Shown one piece after another: positions 33,453-41,550 of a stretch of DNA of 64,000 bases. The DNA is from JANWYT01 sp034437555 (GTDB lineage: Bacteria > Chloroflexota > Anaerolineae > Aggregatilineales > Phototrophicaceae). How positions within the stretch are numbered: position 1 is the first letter of the stretch; every line of letters begins with the position of its first letter. The stretch lies in assembly GCA_034437555.1 (NCBI GenBank), contig DAOTTQ010000002.1, forward strand, positions 1 to 64,000, given 5' to 3'. The position numbers and the translations under genes are program-made. The notes under the pieces were generated by a model, which had not been told where the DNA came from, searched no databases, and worked only from the letters and a program-made list of their open reading frames with translations.

Positions 33453-34781
33453 GTGAATGCTTTACTCTTAATGGTCGTAGTTTCTAGCTTATTGTCACTG
33501 TCCATTGGGGCAGGGCTAGTTTTGGTGTCGCTTATTTCTCCCCAAAAAAACCATATGAACTGGGTTTTTGTGTTGCTAGGGGCGTTTGAGTGGACAAAAG
33601 CCTTGCTTACACTCATTGACCTTAGAACGGCTTTACCATATGGCAACATACTAGGGAACTTAGCTTTGGGGCAACTGATTTTAGTCGGGGGATCTGTGCT
33701 GGTGTTTGCCAGCTTGGTCAGCGTCTTTATGCGACAAAATCTCGCCCCCCAGAGCGATAGCTGGGTCGTCTTGCTCGTTGGCTTGTTTGCCATCGGCACC
33801 CTACTTGATTTGCGTGTAGAAGCCCTATCCATCATTATCGCACGCCTGCTTGATGCCGTGGTGATGCTGTGGTTGGGATGGCTTTTGCTACGTCACCAAT
33901 GGTTTAACCCGCTAGCTGTCTTAAACCGTGAACTTATGGCAACCAATACCGTCTTTCGGAACACTATAGAAGAACTTGCCCGCGAGAAAAACCGAATTGA
34001 CATGCTAAACCGTGAGCTTTTGGTGGCGAACCGCTATAAAAGCGAGTTTATGTCAAACATGAGTCATGAACTACGGACACCCCTTAATAGCATTATTGGC
34101 TATAGCGAACTGTTGCGTTCGCCGATTTATGGCACATTAAACGACAAGCAACTCGACCGCCTAGACCGCATCCATCGCAATGGGCAACACCTCTCTGAAC
34201 TGATAGACCGTATTCTTGATTTAAGCAAAATAGAGGCAGGCAAGCTAAAAATAGAGCCGATTTGGTTTAGTTTGAGCGCGTTGCTTAAAATTATTGTGAG
34301 TGAATTTCAGGCGCAGGCAGCGATAAAGGGCATTAAAATGACCCATGAGATTGACGAGGATATGCCCCTAATGTATGCTGACCAACAGCGTATTCATCAG
34401 GTGTTCCATAACCTTATCTCTAATGCAATTAAATTTACGCAACGTGGCGCGGTTCATGTGCAAGCATCCTTGCTTAACCCCCAAGAGTTGCGTAAGGCAC
34501 ACGCCGATTTTGAAGCCGATGGTAAATGGTTGTTCATTAGCATTGATGATAGTGGCATTGGCATGGCAAATGAAGACCACCACCGCATCTTTGATGAATT
34601 TGCCCAGCTAGATGGCACCCGTACCCGTGACCATGATGGCATTGGGCTGGGCTTACCTATTGCCAAGAAACTTGTTGAATTACATAACGGGCGCATTTGG
34701 CTACACAGTGTATTGGGTGTAGGGACAACTTTTTATGTTGCGTTCCCGTTAGAAATGCCCGCACCCGTTTCGCAGATATAG
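33453..34781 (+). CDS. Multi-pass membrane histidine kinase
   Basis: A 442-aa kinase. About five membrane helices fill residues 1-150 with little outside the membrane. A coiled coil follows (about 160-195), then MSHELRTPLNSIIGYSELL with His 205. The HATPase has NLISNAIKFT (N box), DDSGIGM and GIGLGLPIAKKL (G boxes). It starts at GTG 33453. It heads a four-gene signalling run with one receiver and two receiver-cyclases, all on the same strand with short gaps. The lack of an exposed domain suggests sensing inside the membrane or at its inner face. Confidence 0.88.
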   Translation: MNALLLMVVVSSLLSLSIGAGLVLVSLISPQKNHMNWVFVLLGAFEWTKALLTLIDLRTALPYGNILGNLALGQLILVGGSVLVFASLVSVFMRQNLAPQSDSWVVLLVGLFAIGTLLDLRVEALSIIIARLLDAVVMLWLGWLLLRHQWFNPLAVLNRELMATNTVFRNTIEELAREKNRIDMLNRELLVANRYKSEFMSNMSHELRTPLNSIIGYSELLRSPIYGTLNDKQLDRLDRIHRNGQHLSELIDRILDLSKIEAGKLKIEPIWFSLSALLKIIVSEFQAQAAIKGIKMTHEIDEDMPLMYADQQRIHQVFHNLISNAIKFTQRGAVHVQASLLNPQELRKAHADFEADGKWLFISIDDSGIGMANEDHHRIFDEFAQLDGTRTRDHDGIGLGLPIAKKLVELHNGRIWLHSVLGVGTTFYVAFPLEMPAPVSQI

Positions 34782-34849
34782 TGAATAGCGTTGAGGAATG
34801 TGTTAATATATGGACGGTGTTACTTCTCTCGCCTCAAAGGAGTTTGTGG

Positions 34850-35212
34850 GTGTCTCAAAGACGCATATTGGTTGTAGAAGATAACCGCGACAACATGACG
34901 CTTATTATTGATGTTTTGACGGCACTAGATTATGAAGTGCTTCAGGCATCTGATGGCGAAATTGGCGTGCGCGTTGCCCTTGATGAAAAACCTGACCTTA
35001 TTTTAATGGACTTATCGTTGCCTCGTATGGACGGCTGGACGGCAACACGCCACATTAAAGAGGTTTTGCCTAAACTTCCTATCATTGCGCTTACGGCACA
35101 TGCCATGATGGGAGACCGTGAACGCGCTATAGAGGCGGGCTGTGATGATTACATCTCCAAGCCCATTAACCTGCAAGAATTAGCCCGAAAAATCAGCGAA
35201 TATTTAGGATAA
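34850..35212 (+). CDS. Stand-alone receiver-domain response regulator
   Basis: A 120-aa receiver: ED (10-11), phosphoacceptor Asp 54 in LILMDLSLPRMDGW, Thr in ALTAH, Lys in YISKPINL. AAAGGAG lies 7 bases before GTG 34850, which settles the start; the open frame upstream is non-coding. It begins 68 bases after the kinase and ends 5 bases before the first cyclase gene, so it probably shares their transcript. Confidence 0.9.
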   Translation: MSQRRILVVEDNRDNMTLIIDVLTALDYEVLQASDGEIGVRVALDEKPDLILMDLSLPRMDGWTATRHIKEVLPKLPIIALTAHAMMGDRERAIEAGCDDYISKPINLQELARKISEYLG

Positions 35213-35217
35213 GCCCT

Positions 35218-36264
35218 GTGAAAGTTCTCGTTGCAGATGATAACCGCGATAATATCGACCTTGTGCTAGATATTCTTGGCATGACAGGGCATGAGGTTGT
35301 GACGGCTTTTGATGGCATTAGTGCGCTTGATATGGCATTTACCACCCTGCCCGACCTTGTGCTATTGGATGTAAACATGCCTGGCTTATCGGGGTTTGAG
35401 GTGTGCGAGCGCATCAAAGCGGATGAACGTACCACACGTATCCCCGTTATTATGCTCACCGCCCTCACAGACATTGATAGCCGTGTAAAGGGTTTAGCCG
35501 TAGGCGCAGACGACTACTTAACGAAGCCATTTAGCCCTCGTGAACTTTTGGCGCGCATTGACCGTAGCCTAAAAGCTAAAGTGTTATCGGATGACCTGCG
35601 CGGGCAAAAAGACAAAGTGCGCCTAACGTTTGAGCGTTATTTAGCCGCTTCTGTGGTGGATGACCTGCTTAAAAACCCCGACCACGTGACATTAGGGGGC
35701 AAGCTCCAACCCGTAACGGTGCTATTTGCCGATTTAGAGGGCTTTACTAGCCTCTCTGAACAGATTGACCCCCACACACTGCTCTTTATTTTGAATGCGT
35801 ATCATGCGCTAATGGTGCGGATTGTCATTCGTTATGAAGGCATGGTAGATAAGTTTATTGGCGATGGGCTAATGGTAATTTACAACACGCCTGTTGAGCA
35901 AGAAGACCACATTGCCCGCGCCGTAAAAACCGCGCTTCACATTCAAGATGAGTTGCATTGGTTTTACGAGAAGCTCGCGCCTGAACATCGCCTTGCCATT
36001 AACTTTGGCATCAATACGGGTATGGCAGTGGTGGGGAATGTCGGCACAGACCGCTTTATGAATTTTACGGCGGTGGGTGATGCCGTTAATGTGGCTTCTC
36101 GCCTACAAGATATGGCAAGGCGTGGGCAAATTTTAGTATCAAAGCCTGTTTATGATGCCACAGAAGAATTTGTCATTGGACGCTCTAGGGGAATCATACA
36201 GGTGAAGGGGCGCATGGAAGGCGTAGAAGTCGTTCAGGTGTCTAATTCGCCCATAGAGGACTAA
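35218..36264 (+). CDS. Receiver-domain class III adenylate/guanylate cyclase
   Basis: A 348-aa protein starting at GTG 35218. Residues 1-120 are an intact receiver (Asp 51 in LVLLDVNMPGLSG, Lys in YLTKPFSP). The class III cyclase domain (about 155-345) has the first metal Asp in VLFADLEGFTSL and the second in DKFIGDGLMVIYN. The transition-state Asn and Arg are in VGDAVNVASRLQ. All catalytic positions are thus filled, and the enzyme should make cAMP or cGMP when phosphorylated. Purine specificity cannot be settled by eye. It follows the stand-alone receiver by 5 bases. Confidence 0.9.
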   Translation: MKVLVADDNRDNIDLVLDILGMTGHEVVTAFDGISALDMAFTTLPDLVLLDVNMPGLSGFEVCERIKADERTTRIPVIMLTALTDIDSRVKGLAVGADDYLTKPFSPRELLARIDRSLKAKVLSDDLRGQKDKVRLTFERYLAASVVDDLLKNPDHVTLGGKLQPVTVLFADLEGFTSLSEQIDPHTLLFILNAYHALMVRIVIRYEGMVDKFIGDGLMVIYNTPVEQEDHIARAVKTALHIQDELHWFYEKLAPEHRLAINFGINTGMAVVGNVGTDRFMNFTAVGDAVNVASRLQDMARRGQILVSKPVYDATEEFVIGRSRGIIQVKGRMEGVEVVQVSNSPIED

Positions 36265-36284
36265 AGCAATTATAAAGGCACACC

Positions 36285-37856
36285 ATGACACAAATAGAAC
36301 AAGAAACCATTCTCATCATTGATGACGGTAAAGACAACCGAGAGTTTTTGATTGAGTATGTGCTAAAGCCAAATAACTTCGCACACCTAGAAGCAGGGGA
36401 TGGGTTAGAGGGCTTACAGATGGCTTTTAAGCATCGCCCCAACCTTATCCTACTCGATTACCAAATGCCCCGTATGAACGGGCGGCAGGTACTTGAGCAG
36501 TTGCGTGAGCGTGGCATGGATGTGCCTGTTATTTTAATGACCTTTCATGGCTCAGAAGAAGTGGCTGTAGAAGTGTATCGTTTGGGGGTGCGCGACTATA
36601 TTAAAAAACCCTATTACCCCGAAGAAATGCTGGCAGCTATTGAGCGAGGCTTGGCAGAGTCACGGCTAAAGCGTGAAAAAGAAGCCCTGACAGACCGCAT
36701 CTTTCATGCCAATAAAGAGCTACAGCGTCGCTTAAAAGAACTAAACACGCTGTATTCTGTGGGTAAAAATGTGACCTCATTGGCAGATATGGGCGAACTT
36801 TTGCCCCGTGTGGTGGATGCTGTTATTCAAATGACAAACGCTGAAGAAGCGCAATTATGCTTGATTGAAGGCAAAACGCTGGTACGCCGTGCTGTTAAAA
36901 CGTCGCTCATGCCCCACGCCCGCGCCGTACAAGAAGTGATTAAAGACCCGATTGCTATCCAAACCATTCGCAACAAGCAATCCCTCATTTTGCATGGCAA
37001 ACAGCTTGAAGGGCTAAACGGCAATCCACCTCATTCGGTGGTGTATGTGCCGTTGGTGTCCTATGACCGCGTGTTAGGCTTGCTTTCTGTGGCAAATTAC
37101 ACGGCGACATCACCCGCATTTACCCAAAATGACGGCGCGTTGTTAAGCGCATTAAGCGATTACGCCGCCATTGCCATAGAGAACTCGCGTCATTATGTGG
37201 GCTTGCGCCAATCCAAAGACCGCTTAAGGGGTGTTTTTGAACAATTCGTCGCGCCCCAAATTGTAGAGCAAGTATTGGCAAACCCCGAAGATGTAAAACT
37301 GGGCGGACAACGCCAAGAAATTAGCGTGTTGTTTGCTGATATTCGGGGCTATACCGCATGGAGCGAAGGTGTTTCGCCAGAGCTATTAGTAGAAACGCTG
37401 AATCACTATCTTAGTTTGGCGGCTAATGTGGTGTTGGGATGGGAAGGCACGTTGGATAAATTTTTGGGCGATGGTTTTATGGCAATTTTTAACGCGCCCA
37501 TTCGCCAAGCCGACCACGTTCACCGCGCCGCCGATGCTGCCCTTGCCTTGCGCCGTGCCGCCCAATCCGTCAGTGAGCAATACGGGCATAGCCTGTCTTA
37601 TAGTATTGGGGTGCATGTGGGGGAAGCCGTTGTGGGGTATATTGGCGCAGAACGCGCCCTAAACTATACGGCAATTGGCGACACCGTCAACCTTGCAAAA
37701 CGCCTACAAGAAGCTGCCGCCCCCAATCAAATCTTGATTGAAGAAAGCGTTTTCAAGCGTCTTGGAGACCGTGTGCAGGCGAGACCACTGGGAGAATTAA
37801 AAGTAAAGGGGCGTAAAGCCCCTGCGATTGCATATGAATTAACCGACTTGGTTTAA
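36285..37856 (+). CDS. Receiver-GAF class III adenylate/guanylate cyclase
   Basis: A 523-aa three-domain protein. The receiver (1-125) has Asp 58 in LILLDYQMPRMNG. A GAF domain (about 155-310) includes EEAQLCLIEGKTL and VVYVPLVSYDRVLGLLSVAN. The cyclase domain (about 335-520) has VLFADIRGYTAWSE, DKFLGDGFMAIFN and IGDTVNLAKRLQ. Metal Asp residues and the Asn/Arg pair are all present. It resembles the preceding cyclase in its output half but has an extra sensor domain, so it could integrate phosphorylation with a small ligand. Its stop overlaps the end of der, which converges. Confidence 0.9.
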   Translation: MTQIEQETILIIDDGKDNREFLIEYVLKPNNFAHLEAGDGLEGLQMAFKHRPNLILLDYQMPRMNGRQVLEQLRERGMDVPVILMTFHGSEEVAVEVYRLGVRDYIKKPYYPEEMLAAIERGLAESRLKREKEALTDRIFHANKELQRRLKELNTLYSVGKNVTSLADMGELLPRVVDAVIQMTNAEEAQLCLIEGKTLVRRAVKTSLMPHARAVQEVIKDPIAIQTIRNKQSLILHGKQLEGLNGNPPHSVVYVPLVSYDRVLGLLSVANYTATSPAFTQNDGALLSALSDYAAIAIENSRHYVGLRQSKDRLRGVFEQFVAPQIVEQVLANPEDVKLGGQRQEISVLFADIRGYTAWSEGVSPELLVETLNHYLSLAANVVLGWEGTLDKFLGDGFMAIFNAPIRQADHVHRAADAALALRRAAQSVSEQYGHSLSYSIGVHVGEAVVGYIGAERALNYTAIGDTVNLAKRLQEAAAPNQILIEESVFKRLGDRVQARPLGELKVKGRKAPAIAYELTDLV

Positions 37857-39283
37857 CCTTCGTCCTCTTCGCCTTGAGGTCTTTTGCTCTTAAGGCGACT
37901 TTCTAGGGTGCGTTTTTCGCGCTCTCTAACGCTAATGCGAATGGGCGTTCCCTCAAATGGGAATGACTCGCGGATGCGATTTTCCAAGAAGCGTTCATAA
38001 GTAAAGTGTAGCAATGCCCGCTCATTTACATGAAGCAAGAAAATGGGTGGGTTTGTTCTTACTTGCGTGCCATAGAAGATTTTTAGGCGTTTTGTGCCTT
38101 TGGTCGGTGGCGAGTGGCGTTCCATTGCGGCACGAATAATCTGGTTTACTTCTGCTGTAGGAATCCGATTAAAGCGGTTCTCAAATACGCGATAGGCTGT
38201 GTCCAATACCGTGTGAATCCGTTGCCCTTCTAACGCACTAATAAAAATGAGGGGCGCATAGGGGATAAAGTGCAGGCGTTCACGAACTGTTTTAATAAAC
38301 TCGTTCATGGTGTAGCTGTCTTTTTCTACGGTATCCCACTTATTGACGGCAATCACTAGGCTCTTAAACTCTTGAATCACATAGCCTGCAATATGTTCGT
38401 CTTGTTCGGTTACGCCTTCTTCTGCGTCAATGACCAAAATTGCCACATGGCAACGTTCAATGGCTTTCATGGCACGCACCACACTAAATTGTTCTACACC
38501 GGGTTCAACACGCCCTCTACGCCGAATCCCCGCCGTATCAATGAGGACAATGTCGTTACCGTGCCACTTGATTTTAGTGTCAATCGCATCGCGTGTGGTG
38601 CCGGGGATGGGGCTAACAATTGAACGTTCTTCGCCTGTCAGTTTGTTGAGAAGGGTGCTTTTGCCGGCGTTTGGCTTGCCCACGATGGCGATTTGTAGCA
38701 CGCTGTCCTTGTCCTCTTCATCGTCAGATTGTGCATCAATGAGGAGTTTTAACGGGGCAGTAACAGCATCTAATAAGTCACCAACGCCTAGCCCATGAAT
38801 GGCACTACATGCCACCACTTCGCCCAAGCCCAAGCTGTAAAATTCCACGCTGTCTACAATGCGTTTTTCGTCGTCGGTTTTATTGGCGGCAACAATAATG
38901 GGCTTATGGGTACGGCGTAAAATTTCTGCAATGGTTTCATCTGCGGCAGTGATACCGTGTGTGGCATCTACTACAAGGATAATCACGTCTGCTTCGTCTA
39001 CGGCAAGCATCGCTTGCGCTCTAATTTGAGGCACAAAGTCTGCGCTTCCCTCTGCAAGGGGTGACTCGTCGCGTGTGCCTTTTGGCTGATAAATTTCAAT
39101 GCCACCCGTATCAATCACATTAAACGTAATGCCGTTCCAAATGCTAAAGGACTGCAATCTATCGCGGGTGGTGCCGGGTATGTCGTGGACAACAGCCATG
39201 CGTTCACCGACAATGCGGTTAAACAGGCTACTTTTACCTACGTTAGGTCGCCCAACCAGGGCAACAAAGGGTTTGCGGTTCAT
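37853..39283 (-). CDS. der: Ribosome assembly GTPase Der (EngA)
   Basis: Der is the tandem-domain GTPase needed for 50S subunit maturation. The 476-aa protein has two G domains: GRPNVGKSSLFN at about 11-22 with DTGGIE and NKTD, and GKPNAGKSTLLN near 205 with DTAGIRRRG and NKWD. A C-terminal KH-like domain follows. Its Arg-rich tail (REREKRTLESRLKSKR) extends past the usual end. It is the last of a co-directional series with cdaR and cdaA, 78 bases after cdaR. Confidence 0.97.
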   Translation of the reverse strand: MNRKPFVALVGRPNVGKSSLFNRIVGERMAVVHDIPGTTRDRLQSFSIWNGITFNVIDTGGIEIYQPKGTRDESPLAEGSADFVPQIRAQAMLAVDEADVIILVVDATHGITAADETIAEILRRTHKPIIVAANKTDDEKRIVDSVEFYSLGLGEVVACSAIHGLGVGDLLDAVTAPLKLLIDAQSDDEEDKDSVLQIAIVGKPNAGKSTLLNKLTGEERSIVSPIPGTTRDAIDTKIKWHGNDIVLIDTAGIRRRGRVEPGVEQFSVVRAMKAIERCHVAILVIDAEEGVTEQDEHIAGYVIQEFKSLVIAVNKWDTVEKDSYTMNEFIKTVRERLHFIPYAPLIFISALEGQRIHTVLDTAYRVFENRFNRIPTAEVNQIIRAAMERHSPPTKGTKRLKIFYGTQVRTNPPIFLLHVNERALLHFTYERFLENRIRESFPFEGTPIRISVREREKRTLESRLKSKRPQGEEDEG

Positions 39284-39361
39284 CTGGGGGTAAAATCCTT
39301 AAAACTCATTCAAGCCCGCTATCATAGCACAAATGCCCCCTGCATGTAAGGACAGATGAAA

Positions 39362-40615
39362 CTATGGGGCTTGGGTGGCTTCGGAGGTGATGGGTGACAA
39401 GGTGACGGCGACTGTGGACGGAATAATCGTGATGCTGTCTAGCGTTACTTCACCGCGCTGAATGATAACACGAGGCGTTACATCTCGTGTTCCTACTCGC
39501 ACATTATTGAGGTCTACAACCGCTTGAATGTCACTGATGGTTAGACCGTCTAGGATGGCGATGGGCCCATTAAGTACCACAGACAGCGTATTTGGCGTAA
39601 GCGATGCGGTGCTATCCGCAGGCAACCCAATAATTTCGATGGGGATATTATCTAGTTGACGCACAGTGGTTTGGGCGGTAACGCCAATAGTGACGCGAAT
39701 TGAGGTGGTATCCCCCAATACGAGCAGGTTAGCGGGCAAGAGTAATGGCACTTCTACGGTAAATGAGTTAGTGCGCCCCTCTAAACTGATAGCGGCAGTA
39801 TCTAAGGTTGCGCCTACTGCCAAGAGGTCATTGTTTGTGCCACTGACAAAGACTGTCTGTGGCTCGTAGCTAATGCTAGATAGCACATAATCTTCGGTGA
39901 GGGTTTCTAAAAGCAGGCTAGGGCGTACCGAAAGCTGTCGTACATCGTCACGCGGATACACCCTAATATCCACTGTGATGCTACGAGGCTCTAAGGTAAC
40001 GTCGGTAACGCGCCTGCCGTCGGCGTCTAGGGCAATAAGCGTAACTTCCCCATTAAAATTCCCTCGTGAGGCACTTAAATCAATTTCACCATGCACTTCT
40101 ATAACCTCATTCACGCGGTTAAGTGCGCCACTAATAGCCACTTGAAGCACACTAGAAACGGCGGGGTCATAGGTGTAATCAACGGGAGGGACTTGGGTAA
40201 TGAGCAGGCGAACGGCTTTTTGTTCGGTGCGAATGGTGTCTAGGCTTATGGTAATTTGGGTGGGTTGTGTATCTGCACTTAGCACCCCCGAACGGTTTAC
40301 CGCCACGCTTAGGGGGATGATGTGTGTGCCATCGGTGCGCCCTTCAAGTTCTGCGGTAACGATAATGTCGTCGATAGTGAGCAAACTAAGGACAGAACGT
40401 TGCGCTCTCACAAGCACCCTTGACGTTAAGCGGGGGGCGTTGGTAACCACTAAACCATCGGGAATATCAATTTGCACGGCAACATTAGGGAAGGTTTGTT
40501 GCAAAATGGGGTCGGCTTGGATGGCGGCTGTCACCCACACCACAACAGCTAACAAAAACGAAGCCAGTAACCACGCCAGGTTATTCCGCAAGATGAGTTG
40601 TGTGGCTTTGTTCAT
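39362..40615 (-). CDS. cdaR: YbbR-domain protein, CdaA regulator
   Basis: CdaR is an extracytoplasmic regulator of the c-di-AMP synthase CdaA. From ATG 40615 (417 aa), the N-terminal membrane helix (LAWLLASFLLAVVVWVTA) is followed by several YbbR beta repeats. They are recognisable by repeating endings such as VQIDIPDGLVV, VLVRAQRSVL, ITVDIRVYP and VPLLLPANLL, roughly four repeats. A longer frame from 40687 would overlap cdaA by 76 bases. The 40615 start gives a 4-base ATGA overlap and the standard N-terminus. Gene order cdaA-cdaR is the conserved one; glmM, often next, is absent here. Confidence 0.88.
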   Translation of the reverse strand: MNKATQLILRNNLAWLLASFLLAVVVWVTAAIQADPILQQTFPNVAVQIDIPDGLVVTNAPRLTSRVLVRAQRSVLSLLTIDDIIVTAELEGRTDGTHIIPLSVAVNRSGVLSADTQPTQITISLDTIRTEQKAVRLLITQVPPVDYTYDPAVSSVLQVAISGALNRVNEVIEVHGEIDLSASRGNFNGEVTLIALDADGRRVTDVTLEPRSITVDIRVYPRDDVRQLSVRPSLLLETLTEDYVLSSISYEPQTVFVSGTNNDLLAVGATLDTAAISLEGRTNSFTVEVPLLLPANLLVLGDTTSIRVTIGVTAQTTVRQLDNIPIEIIGLPADSTASLTPNTLSVVLNGPIAILDGLTISDIQAVVDLNNVRVGTRDVTPRVIIQRGEVTLDSITIIPSTVAVTLSPITSEATQAP

Positions 40616-41484
40616 AAGTTTGCTTGCCGACCTATCGGTAAACGCTGTGCAACAGCCCTCCAGCCCGCCAATAATTGGCTTCTCCAATTGCCCTTATTTT
40701 GGTCATAGGATGAGCCATAGAACGCTTTAAGCACGGTTCTTAGGCGTTCTATTTCTATTTTTGTCACCATACGTCCACCATTGGTAATAGAGACACGCCC
40801 GCTTTCTTCACTCACTACCACGCACACGGCATCCGTCACTTCACTAATGCCTAATGAGGCGCGGTGGCGTGTTCCCATCTTGGGGTTGGGCAGGTTACGG
40901 CTGGCACTAAGGGGCAAAACCGAAGCCGCAGATGCAATTTTGCCATGCTCATTCACAATCACTGCGCCATCGTGTAGTTCGGTTTTGGGCCAAAAAATAG
41001 TCAGCAAAAGTTCCGCTTTTACATCGCTGTTAATGGCAACACCCGTACTGATAAACTCGGCGAGGTTGCTATTGCGCTGTAACACAATTAATGCGCCGTG
41101 TCGGCGTTCTGATAGCTTTTCGGCTGCCTTCACAATTTCATCAATAATTTGCTCGCGCACCCCTTCGGGGCTAGGGTTGTTAAAGAAGATACCCCCACGC
41201 CCAATTTGCTCTAGCACACGGCGCAATTCGGGCTGAAAAATAACAGGCACGGCTACGACTAATGCTGTGAGCAAGTTCGTTAGCATCCACCCCAACGCCT
41301 GAAGCCTAAAAATCCCTGCAACCAAGAATAACCCCAAGAACAACACCACAATGCCTCTAAAGAGTGCGCCTGCCTGAGTACCGCGAAACAAAAACGTCAT
41401 GCCAAAAAACAATAGCGTGACAATGCCAATGTCCAGCAGAGAATTGAGGGTTAGGTTGCTTAGTATCCAGAAGATTTCTTGCAC
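40612..41484 (-). CDS. cdaA: Diadenylate cyclase CdaA
   Basis: CdaA makes the second messenger c-di-AMP from two ATP. From GTG 41484 (290 aa; AGAGG 6 bases upstream), three membrane helices span about 13-80. The DAC domain follows, with DGAVI (172-176) and GTRHRAS (204-210), the two motifs that bind ATP and metal. Both are intact. A TTG at 41532 would add 16 residues of no family similarity. It is translationally coupled to cdaR. The main targets of c-di-AMP in other bacteria are potassium and osmolyte transport; none of those genes is in the window. Confidence 0.94.
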   Translation of the reverse strand: MQEIFWILSNLTLNSLLDIGIVTLLFFGMTFLFRGTQAGALFRGIVVLFLGLFLVAGIFRLQALGWMLTNLLTALVVAVPVIFQPELRRVLEQIGRGGIFFNNPSPEGVREQIIDEIVKAAEKLSERRHGALIVLQRNSNLAEFISTGVAINSDVKAELLLTIFWPKTELHDGAVIVNEHGKIASAASVLPLSASRNLPNPKMGTRHRASLGISEVTDAVCVVVSEESGRVSITNGGRMVTKIEIERLRTVLKAFYGSSYDQNKGNWRSQLLAGWRAVAQRLPIGRQANL

Positions 41485-41550
41485 AAGAGCCTCTAGGTTG
41501 CTTGCGTGACGCGATGAAAGCCTAAAGCACAAGCCCTCATCGCGTCATGG

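Noticed and set aside
35218..37856. The two receiver-cyclases as a recent tandem duplication
   Set aside because: Their cyclase domains share motifs but differ along most of the sequence, and only one has a GAF domain, so any duplication is old.
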